A stretch of 64,000 nt of DNA, taken from contig JBBCBC010000007.1 of NCBI GenBank assembly GCA_037126765.1, positions 26,545,667 through 26,609,666 of the forward strand, read 5' to 3'. The notes beneath the pieces were generated by a model, which worked only from the letters and a program-made list of their open reading frames with translations, searched no databases and was not told the DNA's origin. Within the stretch, counting starts at the first letter, position 1; each line of letters opens with the position of its first letter. The DNA is from Stenogyne calaminthoides (taxonomy: Eukaryota > Streptophyta > Magnoliopsida > Lamiales > Lamiaceae). Below are positions 33,788 through 45,084 of the stretch, one piece after another. Position numbers and translations under genes: made by a program.

Positions 33788-35385
33788 TGTTAGTGTTAGT
33801 GTCCGAGAGACAATCTATTGTAAGGACATAATACTAGATAATATTCAGTTTGACATAATATTATAGTTCATTTAATATTAATGCATAGCAATACACTTGT
33901 TTGAATATTATGTTTGATTGTTTGCATTTATTCATACAAGTGTTCCCATGAGTCATTGCTGTCATTGAGGTTGTGAGAGCTCAGATGACTTAAGCATGAT
34001 TCTGAAATGGCCCCGATCAAGGATCATCAAGAATGGGATATTGATGATACAATGGAGATTGGTGTGCGATCTGCATCATACTCTTTGAGAGTGTAGTAAG
34101 ATCTCACTTACTGCGAGATACTATGTATCTCATGATGGATGCACAAATACCTTAGAGGGTACTGGTATACCCATCCGAGAAACCGTTTGATGTAGTTCCA
34201 CTATATGTGTCTACGGGTGTCTCGGTTAGTGGGAGCGATGCGATACTCCTTTGACTTGAGGTCAATACGCACGACATGTGTGGAGTGATGAACTTTGACC
34301 ATGACCGACGCTTGCATCCGTCTATGGGTAGATATGGCTTGGATTGGGTTCATCACGAAGTGCATGTGCGTGGTAGTTGATCCAAGAAAAGGATTCATTC
34401 CTCAAAGTGGATTTAGAGAGAATACTCATCTTCTCATCATAATTGGATCAAAGTCATTGGCCAATGTACGTCAACTTGGACTTTGTGGCCAAGTGTGACA
34501 TAAGTGATCAATTAGTGATTAGAGATAAATTGATTAAGTTATTTGAATAGACACTTCATCATGTTCAAGACTTAATCGAGTATTCGCGAAGGAAAGGAGG
34601 AAATAGTAATAGCCCATGTTTCAGTTACAAGTAGTTGCACATTTCCTCGCAACATACCTCATATATTGAGAATGTCTGATTTATTGTCTAGGGTTCAATT
34701 AAGACCATTAGTTTAACTAATCGCTCGATATATGAGGGTCTATGGGTCACACAACAAGTAATGGTTGTTTACTAATTATAGTTAGTTGATTAAATGTTAA
34801 ATTAGATTTAATATTTAATTTATTGAGAAGTAATTAATAATAGATTAATTTAAAATTGATTATTATTAATAGTTAATTAAATTGGATTTAATTAAATAAG
34901 AATTCTCAATAATAATATTTGAAATATTATTGTCAGATTTAATATATATGGAAATAAATCGTAGAGATTTGTCATATATAGAATTTAAATCCGTAGAGAT
35001 TTATATGTGGGAAATAAATCTGAGAGATTTATTTTATTAGGGATTTTTTCCTAATAAAGGTTAGCTTAAGATTTAAGCTGAGTCTCTCCTATATATATGA
35101 GCTCTTGTGAATTAATAATACGTGAGTTCATATTTTCTCCATAAAATCTCTAAGTTAGAATTTTTCTAGCAAATTCATCTCGGGGATTCAACGCTGGCAG
35201 ACCTGTGCAGATTAGTAAACGACTGTTATGTGGATACCATAGTTGAGGAATCCGTGTACGAAGTGCTGTAAGAATTCTATTTACGTTTACTCGTATTTAA
35301 TTATGCAATTAATTGTTCGTTGTTGGTGAACTGTTTATTTCCGCTGCACATGTATTACGTATTTACGTGCCTCTAAATCCCAATA
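33788..35385 (+). mobile_element. 3' LTR of B2
   Basis: Starts TGTTAGTGTTAGTGTCC after the purine tract and ends near CTCTAAATCCCAATA, where the expected TTTCAACA is altered. TATA box at 35090-35097. It is followed without spacer by the inverted B3 pol. Confidence 0.9.
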
Positions 35386-37440
35386 TTTAATTCCATTTCT
35401 CCTATCCTTATGACCGCTTGGATCAAATGATAAGTCTAGGTACATGCTTGTTTATGTTTGCTGATCTCGGTTCCTTTGCTTGCGCATTCTCACCAATGTT
35501 GTCTTAATACAACTTTATTAGACAACTGGCACTCGGAACTACCCCTAGTTCTCTTAAGAACTATAAAATCCAGACAACCTCCTTTAGTCTTCTGATACAA
35601 CAATGTACTCAACTTCGGTTGTTGAATCTGCGGTACTTTTGCTTGAAACTATTCCAACTGACCGCCTCATTATTGAGAGTGAAACGTAACCCGACTGTGA
35701 TTTATAATCATCACAGTCGGATTGAAAACTTATGTCAGCTTCACCAATCACTACTAGTTCTGACTGTCCACCATAAACAAGAAAATATTCTTTAGTTCGT
35801 CTGAGATACTTCAGAATGGTCTTGACAGCAATCCAGTGAGACTCATCCGGATTCTGTTGGTATCTACAAATGATGTTGATAGCGTAGGCCACGTTTAGCC
35901 TAGTGCAAGTCATGGCGTACATAATTGACTCAATTGCATATGAATATGGGACATCTTTCATGTGCTTGATATCAGCTTCAACAGAAGGACAATTCGTCTT
36001 TGATAACTTTATCCCATGATTTGCCGATAGAGATCCTCTCTTAGAGTTCTCCATCGCAAAACGCTTCAACACCTTGTCTACATAGGTGGACGGTGACAGC
36101 CCCAACATCCTCTTGGATCTATCTCTGTGGATCATGATCCCTAGGATGTAGCAGGCTTCACCAAGACCCTTCATCATGAAGGTCTTTATCAACAAATCTT
36201 TAATGGACTGCATTAACGGGATATTGTTTCCCAAAATCAATATGTCATCAACATACCCAATTATGAAAACAATATTCTTCTCGCTGTGTTTACGATAAAC
36301 GCAAGGATCTTCCGAATTAATGATGAAGTCAAAAGGACTTGATAACTTCATCAAATCGGATATTCCAACTCCTAGAAGTTTGCTTCAATCCATAGATGGA
36401 TCTCTTTAGCTTGCATACTAGATTAGAATTCGGCTTAGATATAAAAACATTCGGTTGAGTCATAAACATTTTTTATCATTGTTACCATTGAGGGAAGCTG
36501 TTTTGACGTCCATCTGTCAAATCTCATAATCATAGTGTGCTGCTATCGCAAGTAAAATTCGAATGGACTTGATCTTTGCAACTGGTTAGAAGGTCTCGTC
36601 ATAGTTAATGCCTTCGCGTTGACTATAACCCTTCACCACCAACCTAACTTTGTAGGTTTGTACTTTGTCATTTGCATTGGTCTTATGCTTGAAGACCCCA
36701 TTTGCAAAATATGGGTCTAACCCCTTTAGGCAACTCAACCAAGTCCCAGACTTGATTGGTGTACATCGAGTCCATCTCAGATTTCATTACTTTATGTCAC
36801 TTCCCTGGATCAATATCTTATATTGCTTTAGAATAAGTATTAGGATCGTCCTTATCCGGTATGTCCATATTATCGAGTTCCTCCAAGAGGTAACCATATC
36901 TAATGGGCGGATTACGATTCCTAATTGACTTTTGGAGCTGTGGTTGTGCAGGTTGTACATTCTGATCGTGAAAATTTTGTGGTGCATCGATCTCATCAAT
37001 GCCCGGAGAGTCCTCAAGGGCTACACTTTCAGATGCCTCTTGGGCGGGAGTTTGAACTATGCTAATTTCATTTAGCCCACTTGGAGGTTCTTGCACTGGC
37101 AAACATACTCCAATTACGCTCCCACTGGCTGAAAGACGATCACCTAGTGAAAGACTCCCACCGTGAAAGTTGCTGGCACGGATTCTTTGTCATGTTGCTT
37201 TGACAAGATATCAGTCTCTTTGTTAATTTGTGGTTCTTGAATTTCTTCACGTTTTATTAGCTTACGACCTTGTTCCTTAAAGACATAGTCTTCTTCGAGG
37301 AACTTGGTCTTCCTAGAAACAATCACTGATTATTTCTCAGGTAGATAGAAGTAGTATCCTTTAGCTTCCTTAGGATATCCCACAAAGTAACTCTTTTCAC
37401 CTTTGGATTCCAACTTGTCGGTAAGCATTCTTTTTACAAT
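35386..37440 (-). pseudogene. pol: B3 pol fragment (integrase end, RT, RNase H), minus strand
   Basis: An inverted relative of B2. The frame 36354-35584 (256 residues) is the longest family B RT/RNase H frame. It has YVDDILILGNN, MIHRDRSKRMLGLSPSTYVDKVLKRF, ADISFQSDCDDYKSQSGYVSLSIM and STADSTTEVEYI. Upstream are the RT entry (stops), the linker (36818-37102) and the integrase end. At about 37440 pol joins the leader directly. It lacks its own purine tract and 3' LTR. Confidence 0.88.
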
Positions 37441-38246
37441 CTGGGAATTTGCAACCAGGGGCATGGTGAGAATCAAATTCTCAAACCAGGTCCCCACCAT
37501 TCACGCTAGGCTGGAGCCTTGCCCTAGGCGTTCTCACAGCGGCCATCGCCCGAAATCAATGGCGACTCCAAGTGGGCATCGAAATCAAACATACCGAGAC
37601 TGCGTTTACTTTTCCGATCGTGAAGCAGCGCCCAGCTCCGCGACGAGTGCCCAACACCTCCCCGAAATTCGTAGATTCCCGTCATCCGATAAGTTGCAGA
37701 AGCCGATGGATTCAGTCAATTCTCGCCTAGCAAGAAATCAACCAGATCCGGCCCTGCGATTTTCGACGGTAAACAGATCCGGCCGTGGCCGTGGATGTCA
37801 AAACTCAGACGAACACAGTTTTGATTTCCAGAAAAGCCTTTTTTTTTATTTTTTAAAGATGGAATTTTATTAAACCGGCCCATCTCACATTAATGCATCG
37901 AATACGTGGAGATGCGCAGCGAAAAATCGGCGTCCCCTTCCTGTGCAGGTGCGAAGAAGGCGACCGGTTCATCCAACTTTAACAAATAAAAAAATTTGAT
38001 TGTTTTATTTCAAAACAAAAACAAGGCAGCAAAAACAATTCTAACTGTTGACCTAGTGAAAAGTAGCGGCCAAAAGAATAAAAGAAAACTGACCCCAAAT
38101 TTGTTATCAATCACGTTTTAACAAATCGAGGCAAAGAAATTGATATCGAGCAAAAATTTCACTAGAAAAATAAATGCAATCAGTATTGAGCCTAGCTCCT
38201 TTTTTCAATTACACAATTAAGTCAAGAGGCTGAGCTCTGATACCAC
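37441..38246 (-). other. Leader of B3, joined to pol by internal deletion
   Basis: Non-coding leader between primer site and the deletion joint, with a GC-rich part (37490-37790). The plus-strand frame of 156 codons here (37403-37873) is antisense to the leader, spans the joint and has no family pattern. Confidence 0.65.
38234..38245 (-). other. Primer binding site, B3
   Basis: TGGTATCAGAGC on the minus strand, exact initiator-tRNA-Met complement, one base after the LTR. It fixes the family B LTR end. Confidence 0.93.
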
Positions 38247-39834
38247 TGTTGAAATTTAGAGGCACGTAAACAAGTAATATATGCGCAGCGGAAATAAACA
38301 GTTTACCAACAACGAACACGTAATTGCATAATTGAATACGTATAAATATAAAGAGAAATTTTACAGTAAATCGTAGGCATATTTCTCTACTATGGTATCC
38401 ACGTAATCCCCGTTCACAGAATTGCACAGATTTACAGATTTGCCAGCGTTGAATCTGAGACGGAATTTGCTAGGAAAATTCATATTCTAGATTTTATGGA
38501 GAAATATGAATTAACGTTGTTTGTGAATTTCCAAGAGCTCATATATATAGGGAAGACTCAGCTTAAATGTTAAGCTAACCTGATTGGGAAATAAAATCCC
38601 TAATCTTTATTTAAATAAATCTCTAAGATTTATTTCCCACATATAAAATCTCTATGTATTTAATTCTCATGTATATCAAATCTCTACAGATTTGATTCCA
38701 TATATATTAAATCCTATAATAATATTCCATATATTATTATTGGGAATCCTATTTAATTAAATTCAATTTAATTAAACATTAATAATAGTTAATTCCAAAT
38801 TAATCTATTATTAATTAATTCTCCATAAATTAAATATTAAATTCAATTTAACATTTAATCAACCAACTATAATCCGTAAAAGGGAACTACTTGTTGTGTG
38901 ACCCATAGACCCTCATATATCGAGCGATTAGTCAAACTAACGGTCTTAATTGAACCCTAGACAATAAATCAGACATTCTCAATATATGACGTACGTTGCG
39001 AGAAACGTGCAACTACCTGTAACTGAAACATGGGCTATTACGATTTCCTCCTTTCATTCGCGAATACTAGGTTAAGTCTTGAACATGATGAAGTGTCTAT
39101 TCAAATAACTTAATCATTTTATCTCTAATCACTAATTGATCATGTATGTCACACTTAGCCACAAAGTCTAAGTTGACGTGCATCGGCCGATGACTTTGAT
39201 CCAATTATGATGAAAAGATGAGTATTCTCTCTAAATCCACATTGAGGAATGAATCATATTCTTGGCTCAACTACCACGCACATGCATTTCGTGATGAACC
39301 CAATCCAAGCCATATCTATCCATGGAAGGGTGCAAGCGTCGGTCATGGTCAAAATTCATCATCCCACACACGTCATGCATATTGACCTCAAGTCAAAGGA
39401 GTATCGCATCACTCCCACTAACCGAGACACCCGTAGACACATATAGTGGAAATACACCAATACCCTCTAAGGTATTTGTGCATCCATCATGAGATACCTA
39501 GTATCTCGTAGTAAGTGAGATCTTATTATACTCTCTAAGAGTATGATGCAGATCGCACACCAATCTCGATTGCATTATCAATATCCCATTCTTTATGATC
39601 TTTGATCTGGACTATTTGAGAATCATGCTTAAGTCATCTGAGTTCTCACAACCTCAATGACAACAATGAATCATGGGAACACTTGTATGAATAAATGCAA
39701 ATAATCAAACATAATATTCAAACAAGTGTATTGTCATACATTAATATTAAGTGAACTATAATATTAAATCAAACTGAATATCATCGAGTATTATGTCCTT
39801 GCAATAGATTGTCTCTAGGACACTAACACTAATA
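38247..39834 (-). mobile_element. 5' LTR of B3, minus strand
   Basis: A 1,588-bp LTR. The end TTTCAACA at 38247 is intact; the start at 39834 reads TATTAG instead of TGTTAG. TATA box at 38541-38549. Its long body matches the B1 LTR closely. Confidence 0.92.
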
Positions 39835-39838
39835 ATGG

Positions 39839-39985
39839 GCACAAGTGGTAATGGAGTTTTATACCAATCTTGTAGTGGAAAAAGATGGTACTTTAATTTC
39901 GAAAATATCTGTCACTCAGTTAACAGAGAGCGGTTTAACTATTGATATTGTTAGAGATATTGTTCTCGCCAAAACAATTGAATGA
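39839..39985 (+). pseudogene. C-terminal coding remnant beside B3
   Basis: A 48-codon frame, open from the LTR edge to a TGA at 39983-39985. It includes EFYTNLVVEKDGTLIS and SGLTIDIVRDIVL. The EFYTNL word resembles the EFYANL block of plant transposon/envelope-like proteins, but the similarity is short. It could be the last exon scrap of a host gene or element that B3 interrupted. Confidence 0.3.
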
Positions 39986-40873
39986 TATATTTGAGCTAAA
40001 CAATATTTAACATAATAAATATGAACAAACTCTTTCTTGTCATATATTCATAGTTCAAACTCTTTTTTGTCATACCCTTGAATTTTTTTTTTATCTTTTT
40101 CCCTTTTATGACATATTTAGCTTTATTAAAAAGAGTCGAGCATGGATCTCACATGGAGGGTCGCACGTAGGTCGCGCATAAGTAGCACATGGATCGCGCG
40201 ACCTAGCGAGAGGGATAGACATTAATTTTGTAATTACGGGTAAATATGTTAAAAAGGGACAAAATAAAGTTTTTTATCAAGGGTATGGCAAAAAATTGTT
40301 TGAAATATCAATAAAGGACATTTTTGCCAATTTTCTATGATAAATAAGACCGGTCTCATATATGATATCATCATATACAAATCTTTATCATTAGGTTATG
40401 ATAATAGTCTCCCTGCACCGTTTTAAGATATGGTACTACACAAATGTTTGTATCATATTCTCTTTATGTTAACATCAAATTTAATTAAATTAAAAGCATT
40501 CACTTAAATTATAGTTCAATGAATCAAGAACAATAAAAGAGTGCAAGTTTATTGATTGATGCAGGTTCTTTCGGGTCATCAAGGAGGACTAACGGCTAAT
40601 AAGCCTGATGAAGCGTCTCACATCATGTTGCAAGGTGGGCTGGAAAGCTAAAAAATGTGTTTCCTTTCAAAAAAGGCGGAAGCAAATCTCTCCTTGAAGC
40701 ATAAAGGATTGAGAAAAATAGGGCAATCTTGCACCGTTGCACATAAATTAAAAACAAAACTAGAGTTGGAGTATATGCATAATTGTTTCAAATCAGTGTG
40801 GAGTTCAGCATCCATCATAGGTGGGTTTTTCAAGCATCCAAAGCTAAAAGGATCATAATGATTGGAACAAAAT
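39986..40873. other. AT-rich interval without a supported gene
   Basis: No protein family seen. A 67-codon plus frame (40655-40858) has no recognisable domain. It contains a short GC-rich stretch with GTCGCGC words (40130-40210). An 8-bp word AACAAAAT at 40866-40873 is the left target duplication of the next element. Confidence 0.5.
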
Positions 40874-41153
40874 GAGAGTTAAATTCATTTTGATCGCACA
40901 GGACACGGGATTTCACGATTTTGGTCCCGTAAGTGTTTTTTCATGTAGTTTTGGTTCTTTTGTTACGGAATCCGTTAAGTTCAACTGTACTTTTGGTCTC
41001 AAACATTATCTTGTGGGACCAAACTTTAACGGAAAACATAACCGTGAGACCAAAACTGCATGGAAAAATGATTTTGGGATCAAAGTGGTGAGTGTAATTG
41101 CGACCAAAATCGTGAGGTACCGTGTCCTGTGGGACCAAAAATGAATTTAACTC
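40874..41153. mobile_element. MITE with long inverted repeats, 8-bp target duplication
   Basis: The ends GAGTTAAATTCATTTT and AATGAATTTAACTC are inverted copies. Pairing extends through ACAGGACACGG and CACGATTTTGGTC and continues, weaker, to the centre, so the whole 280 bp is nearly palindromic. AACAAAAT flanks both sides (40866-40873, 41154-41161). An 8-bp duplication points to hAT-type mobilisation. The frames on each strand reflect the palindrome. Confidence 0.88.
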
Positions 41154-42130
41154 AACAAAATTAAAGTGTTATAAGTGAGAAGATCTCGTGTAATAAACTA
41201 TGCAAGTTACGCTATCATGCGAAGCATAAATTGTAGCTGCAGTTAAGAAAAGATGCTCATTTCATAATGAACATAACACCAAAAAGTAACATTAAAAGCC
41301 TGAAGCCATCTTTCAATGTCACTATTCATATATTGTTGATTTATACATACCGCCAATTATCATTATATATCAAAAATAGGCACAAAGAATAATGTCTGAG
41401 ATAGATTTTCAGAGTGAAAAGGATTGCCAACACAAAAAGACGAGGCAAAGCTTGATCTATATATCTCCAAGTGCATGAAGACTTTTTATTAAACCCATCA
41501 AAATTAGTTTCTTCTTCTAATGTGGGATGAAACAACATACACAAACTCCAAAAATTGCCCTAAATAATATACTCTGGCTTGCAAGTGAATACTTCGGGGT
41601 AAAAGGATAGTTACAATATTAGTAATTAATTGTTTTCATTTTTGAATAATTAGGGATAAAAAATTATTATTGGTTGAAGAACAGTGAAATTATTGGAGGA
41701 ATGATTATAGGCGGGGAGGCCACGATATCATTTGTTTAAAAAATGATGTTCCACTATGTATTTCATAGTCTAGATTAATGACATGTGGAATGGATAAAAA
41801 TATCCAACGCACCACCATAATCCTGGGTTCATGTGTTAAAGATTTAGGAGGTGAAATAATTTTGGAACACGAAAAAGTGGCACAGAGAAATTGAATTGGG
41901 CGGGGAGGTATTTAATAAAATGGGGTAATAATTAAAAACTTATTTTGAATGTTCACTTTCTGGCATGATGTATGAATTATGATAAGGTGAATCATCTTCT
42001 ATTCTAATTAACCACCACAATTATTCATTAAAATTCCTATTGAAATTTTTTGAACCAAACACCCCTTTATAGAAAACAACAATATTACTTCATGGAAGTT
42101 TCAAGAAATCCATATCACACACTCTTTTGT
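41154..42130. other. AT-rich interval, no gene seen
   Basis: No coding pattern on either strand. GGCGGGGAGG occurs twice (about 41712 and 41900), and AACCAAACACCCC near 42050 resembles an end motif of small DNA transposons. I could not find a matching left end. Confidence 0.5.
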
Positions 42131-42319
42131 GAAACTTGTTCATAGTATGAAACTCATATCATTACACTTATAAACTGATATCACTACACTTATAAACTAG
42201 TACATATATTATTTAATACTTTAATCTCAACTTATAAGTGTATTAATATCAGTTGATAAGTGTAGTGGTATTAGTTTGTAAGTGTACTAATATAAATTTC
42301 CTACTACGAATAAGTTTTC
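42131..42319. mobile_element. Foldback element, 189 bp
   Basis: The left arm (GAAACTTGTTCATAG, then TACACTTATAAACT twice) is repeated inverted on the right (TTGTAAGTGTACTAATA to GAATAAGTTTTC), about 75% matched by eye over roughly 75 bp. No target duplication was confirmed. Confidence 0.7.
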
Positions 42320-42972
42320 CCGAAGACCTACTCTTGATATATGTATACTTGTGGAGTGAATTATAGCGTCCTACTTCTTCGATATTCTCCTAATTAATTC
42401 CCTAGTCTAATTAACAAATAATATCTTAGTAAATGCAAATTATATACCATCGAAGTTTTTTTGCACAGGCATAACATGCTAAAAAATGAAACAAAATGAA
42501 AAAAAAAAGGATATATAGAGCTTGAACAGTTAATTGATTATTAAATTAAGCTGCGCAAAATTAACAGCCTGTCTCGATCCCCCTGTAAATCTTCAACATA
42601 AAGCTCTTTATGTGCTTCATACACAAACAATTTTTTTTTTTAATTTTTGGTCCCATAACTTTCCTGTAATCCAATTTTTGTCCCAAAATATTTAATTATA
42701 CAATTTTAGTTTCATAACTATCTCAATTGTCCAATTTTAATTCCATTTTAGCCGAAAAATATAAAACTCTGTCTTTCTATCACGTGCAAGTCACGTGCCG
42801 ATTAAAATTGGAGTTTTCCAAGCTCGTAGTTGACATGGACGCAAAAAATCATTTTTTCCGCACTTATGATAGGAATTTTCTTGTTCTTTCTAATCTTTTA
42901 GAAAAATGAACTTTTCTTTTAACAGTCAGTATCACGTTAGCTACGAGCTCGAAAACCCGCAATTTTAATCGA
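42320..42972. other. AT-rich interval with TTTTGGTCCC words
   Basis: No gene. The words TTTTTGGTCCCATAAC and TTTTTGTCCCAAAAT (42640-42690) are typical of degraded plant DNA-transposon tails. No paired end was found. Confidence 0.45.
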
Positions 42973-43302
42973 TACTACAAAATATAGTTGATTTAACGAG
43001 GGTAATTAAAGAGGGAATGAAAACCCTCTTTAATTCACGAGGGTTTTAAAGAGGGATTTGATTCATGAGGGTTGTAACGAGCGTTAAAAATTGACGAGAG
43101 TTTTTACCCTCGCCAAATGTCAACGTGCTTTTAGCGAGGGTTTATAACCATCGCCGAAAGAGACGCGCTTTTAGCGATGGTTTAAAACCCTCGCCAATTT
43201 CAAAAAGTGGTCGCCCTTGTCGCGGGTCAACGCACTCTGCCCGGTAAAAGATGTCCTCGTTTAACGAGGGCATATTCCCTCTTTGATTCTCTCGCCCCCC
43301 AC

Positions 43303-43310
43303 TATAAAAA
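43303..43310 (+). promoter_or_regulatory. TATA box of the CACTA-like fragment
   Basis: TATAAAAA just after the GAGGG repeats and about 100 bp before a splice-donor-like site. Confidence 0.5.
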
Positions 43311-43429
43311 CGAACCCACCCCTTCATTTTTCATTTCGGCCGAGTTTTTTCCCCCAGAAAGGAAACGAGAAGAGGCGCCGCTGTTGCACTCCGTCGCATC
43401 CTAAGGTAAGTTTTTTTCGTTTTTTATAA

Positions 43430-43855
43430 TTGTTATGAGTATTACTTGTTTTGTTGTTTAGTATTACTTGTTTTGTTGTTTAGTATTACTTGTTTTATTC
43501 TTAAGTATTAGTGTTTTTATTTGTTTAGTATATTTAATTATTTTATTGTTTACTAGTATTAGTTGGTTTATTATTTAGTATTACCTAGTTGGTTTAGTAT
43601 TAGTTGATTTTATTGTGTAGTATTATTTAGTTTTATTGTGTAGTATTAGTTGATTAATTGTTAGTATTAGTTAATTAATTGTGTAGTATTAGTTGATTAA
43701 TTGTGTAGTATTAGTTGATTAATTTTAGTTGATTAATTGTGTAGTATTAGTTGATTAATTGTTTAGTATTACTTGTTTTATTGCGTAGTATTAGTTGATT
43801 TTATTGTGTAGTATTAGTTGATTAATTGTTTTATTGCGTAGTATTAGTTGATTAA
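43430..43855 (+). repeat. Minisatellite of about 22-bp units
   Basis: More than ten degenerate units around GTATTAGTTGATTAATTGTG, changing gradually from GTATTACTTGTTTTGTTG at the left. Confidence 0.85.
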
Positions 43856-44046
43856 AACATGAAAGAATGTGAAGAGTTGTGAATCCTAGAACTACTAATG
43901 CTGAGAAAGATGATCTCACTGTTGCAAATCCCAGAACTACTGATGCTGAGAAAGATGATCCCAGAGATGAATTTCCTAAGTCTGATGACTAACTTACTCC
44001 TGAGGAGAGAAAGTTAGTTAACTTAGACTATATTGCTAAAGATACT
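43856..44046 (+). pseudogene. gag: A6 gag fragment
   Basis: A piece of family A gag, starting mid-frame at KHERM and ending at IAKDT where A4 is inserted. It carries an internal duplication of about 50 bp (TGAATCCTAGAACTAC and GCAAATCCCAGAACTAC) and a TAA at 43990-43992 at the same codon as the TAA in A3. Both ends are broken, so it has no function. Confidence 0.85.
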
Positions 44047-45084
44047 TGTTGGGAGATGAATTTAATAAAAGAGATTTTAATTAGATCCCAAAACCCCTGA
44101 GTATGACATGCTCAGAGTAATCTTTATAGTCAGTATATAGGTTTCAGTTTAGGATGTTTTCAGGAAATATCTGCACCATGTATAGTCAGCAGATATTACT
44201 TAGGATTAGTATAGGAAGAATACAGTAAGGCAGAACTCAGTGTATTCCTGAAGACCTGAAGATCTGAAGACTCAGATGACCTGAAGATCCGAAGACTCAG
44301 ATAACCTGAAGACTCAGAAGACTCAGAAGATCTGAAGACTCAGATGACCTGAAGATCTGAAGACTCGGATGATTTGAAGGCTCTGAAGACCTGAAGACTA
44401 TCTCACTGAGGACATCTGGACCAATTTGAGTCCTGAACATTTATTGAAAAAATAAATGTTGTCCAAATAGTTGATTGTAGACAAAAGGAATTGGAACTAA
44501 AGTGTCTTTAAGGTTGTCTCATTCAGAAGAGTTGACCTAAAGAGCCGTTTTGTTTGTCTCTATTCACTAAAGATCTAAACCAATCAGAGAGCGACAACAC
44601 TGTATTTTACTGACACTGAAAGCGACCTATCCCTGAGAGAGTCAGAGTTGCTGGGTTCCAGTCTGCAGATTCAAAGTGATTAGCAGCATGGGTTATATAT
44701 TACCCAAATCATGCAAGGGCTTGTTCAAACTCTAAAAGAGCCGTTTATCACTAACCAGAAGAGGAAACCCTTGATGCTATCTCTTCCAATGGATAGTTTT
44801 TCAAGAGTGACCTTAGTGAGTTGCCTATAAAAACCAGTTGCCTTCAACTTTGCAAGGTTACGGGAAATCAAGCAACTCCAGAGCTCATTCGTATTCAAGT
44901 ATTACTGTGAAGCACTCGAAACCCTAAGAATTTCCCAAGTGTTTCATCTTTGAAGAGAGCTCATTTACTAAGCCTAGAATATGTTAAGTATCCAAAGCTT
45001 AGTAAGAGATATCCTAGCCTTTTGCATTCGTTCTTATTGTAAAAGGATATCTCACCTTAGTTAGAAACCAACCAAAACCCAAAC
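44047..45084 (+). mobile_element. LTR A4, left part (continues at 57826-57844)
   Basis: Starts TGTTGGGAGATG at 44047, after ATACT (possible target duplication). U3 array at 44250-44400; TATA box TATAAAAA at 44826-44833. It is split in U5 by C2. Only 14 further bases beyond the duplication (57831-57844) belong to it before A5 begins. Confidence 0.88.

Larger units (their letters stand above)
42973..43855 (+). mobile_element. 5' end of a CACTA-like element, truncated
   Basis: Begins TACTACAAAATATAG, a decayed form of the CACTACAA end. It is followed by many direct and inverted GCGAGGGTTT/AACCCTCGC boxes (42999-43275), as in CACTA subterminal regions. Then come a TATA box (43303-43310), a short leader and a splice-donor-like AAGGTAAGT (43403-43411). 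An intron-like minisatellite runs to 43855, where an A gag fragment replaces it. No transposase is present. Confidence 0.65.

Noticed and set aside
37403..37873. 156-codon plus-strand frame with Arg/Pro/Ser-rich product
   Set aside because: Antisense to the B3 leader, spans a deletion joint, and the composition reflects the GC-rich leader.
40655..40858. 67-codon plus frame and its minus-strand partner
   Set aside because: No domain, no start or splice context and no similarity to neighbours; insufficient for a gene.
43142..43404. Small frames at the CACTA-like terminus
   Set aside because: They run through palindromic GAGGG boxes and differ on both strands; no conserved product.
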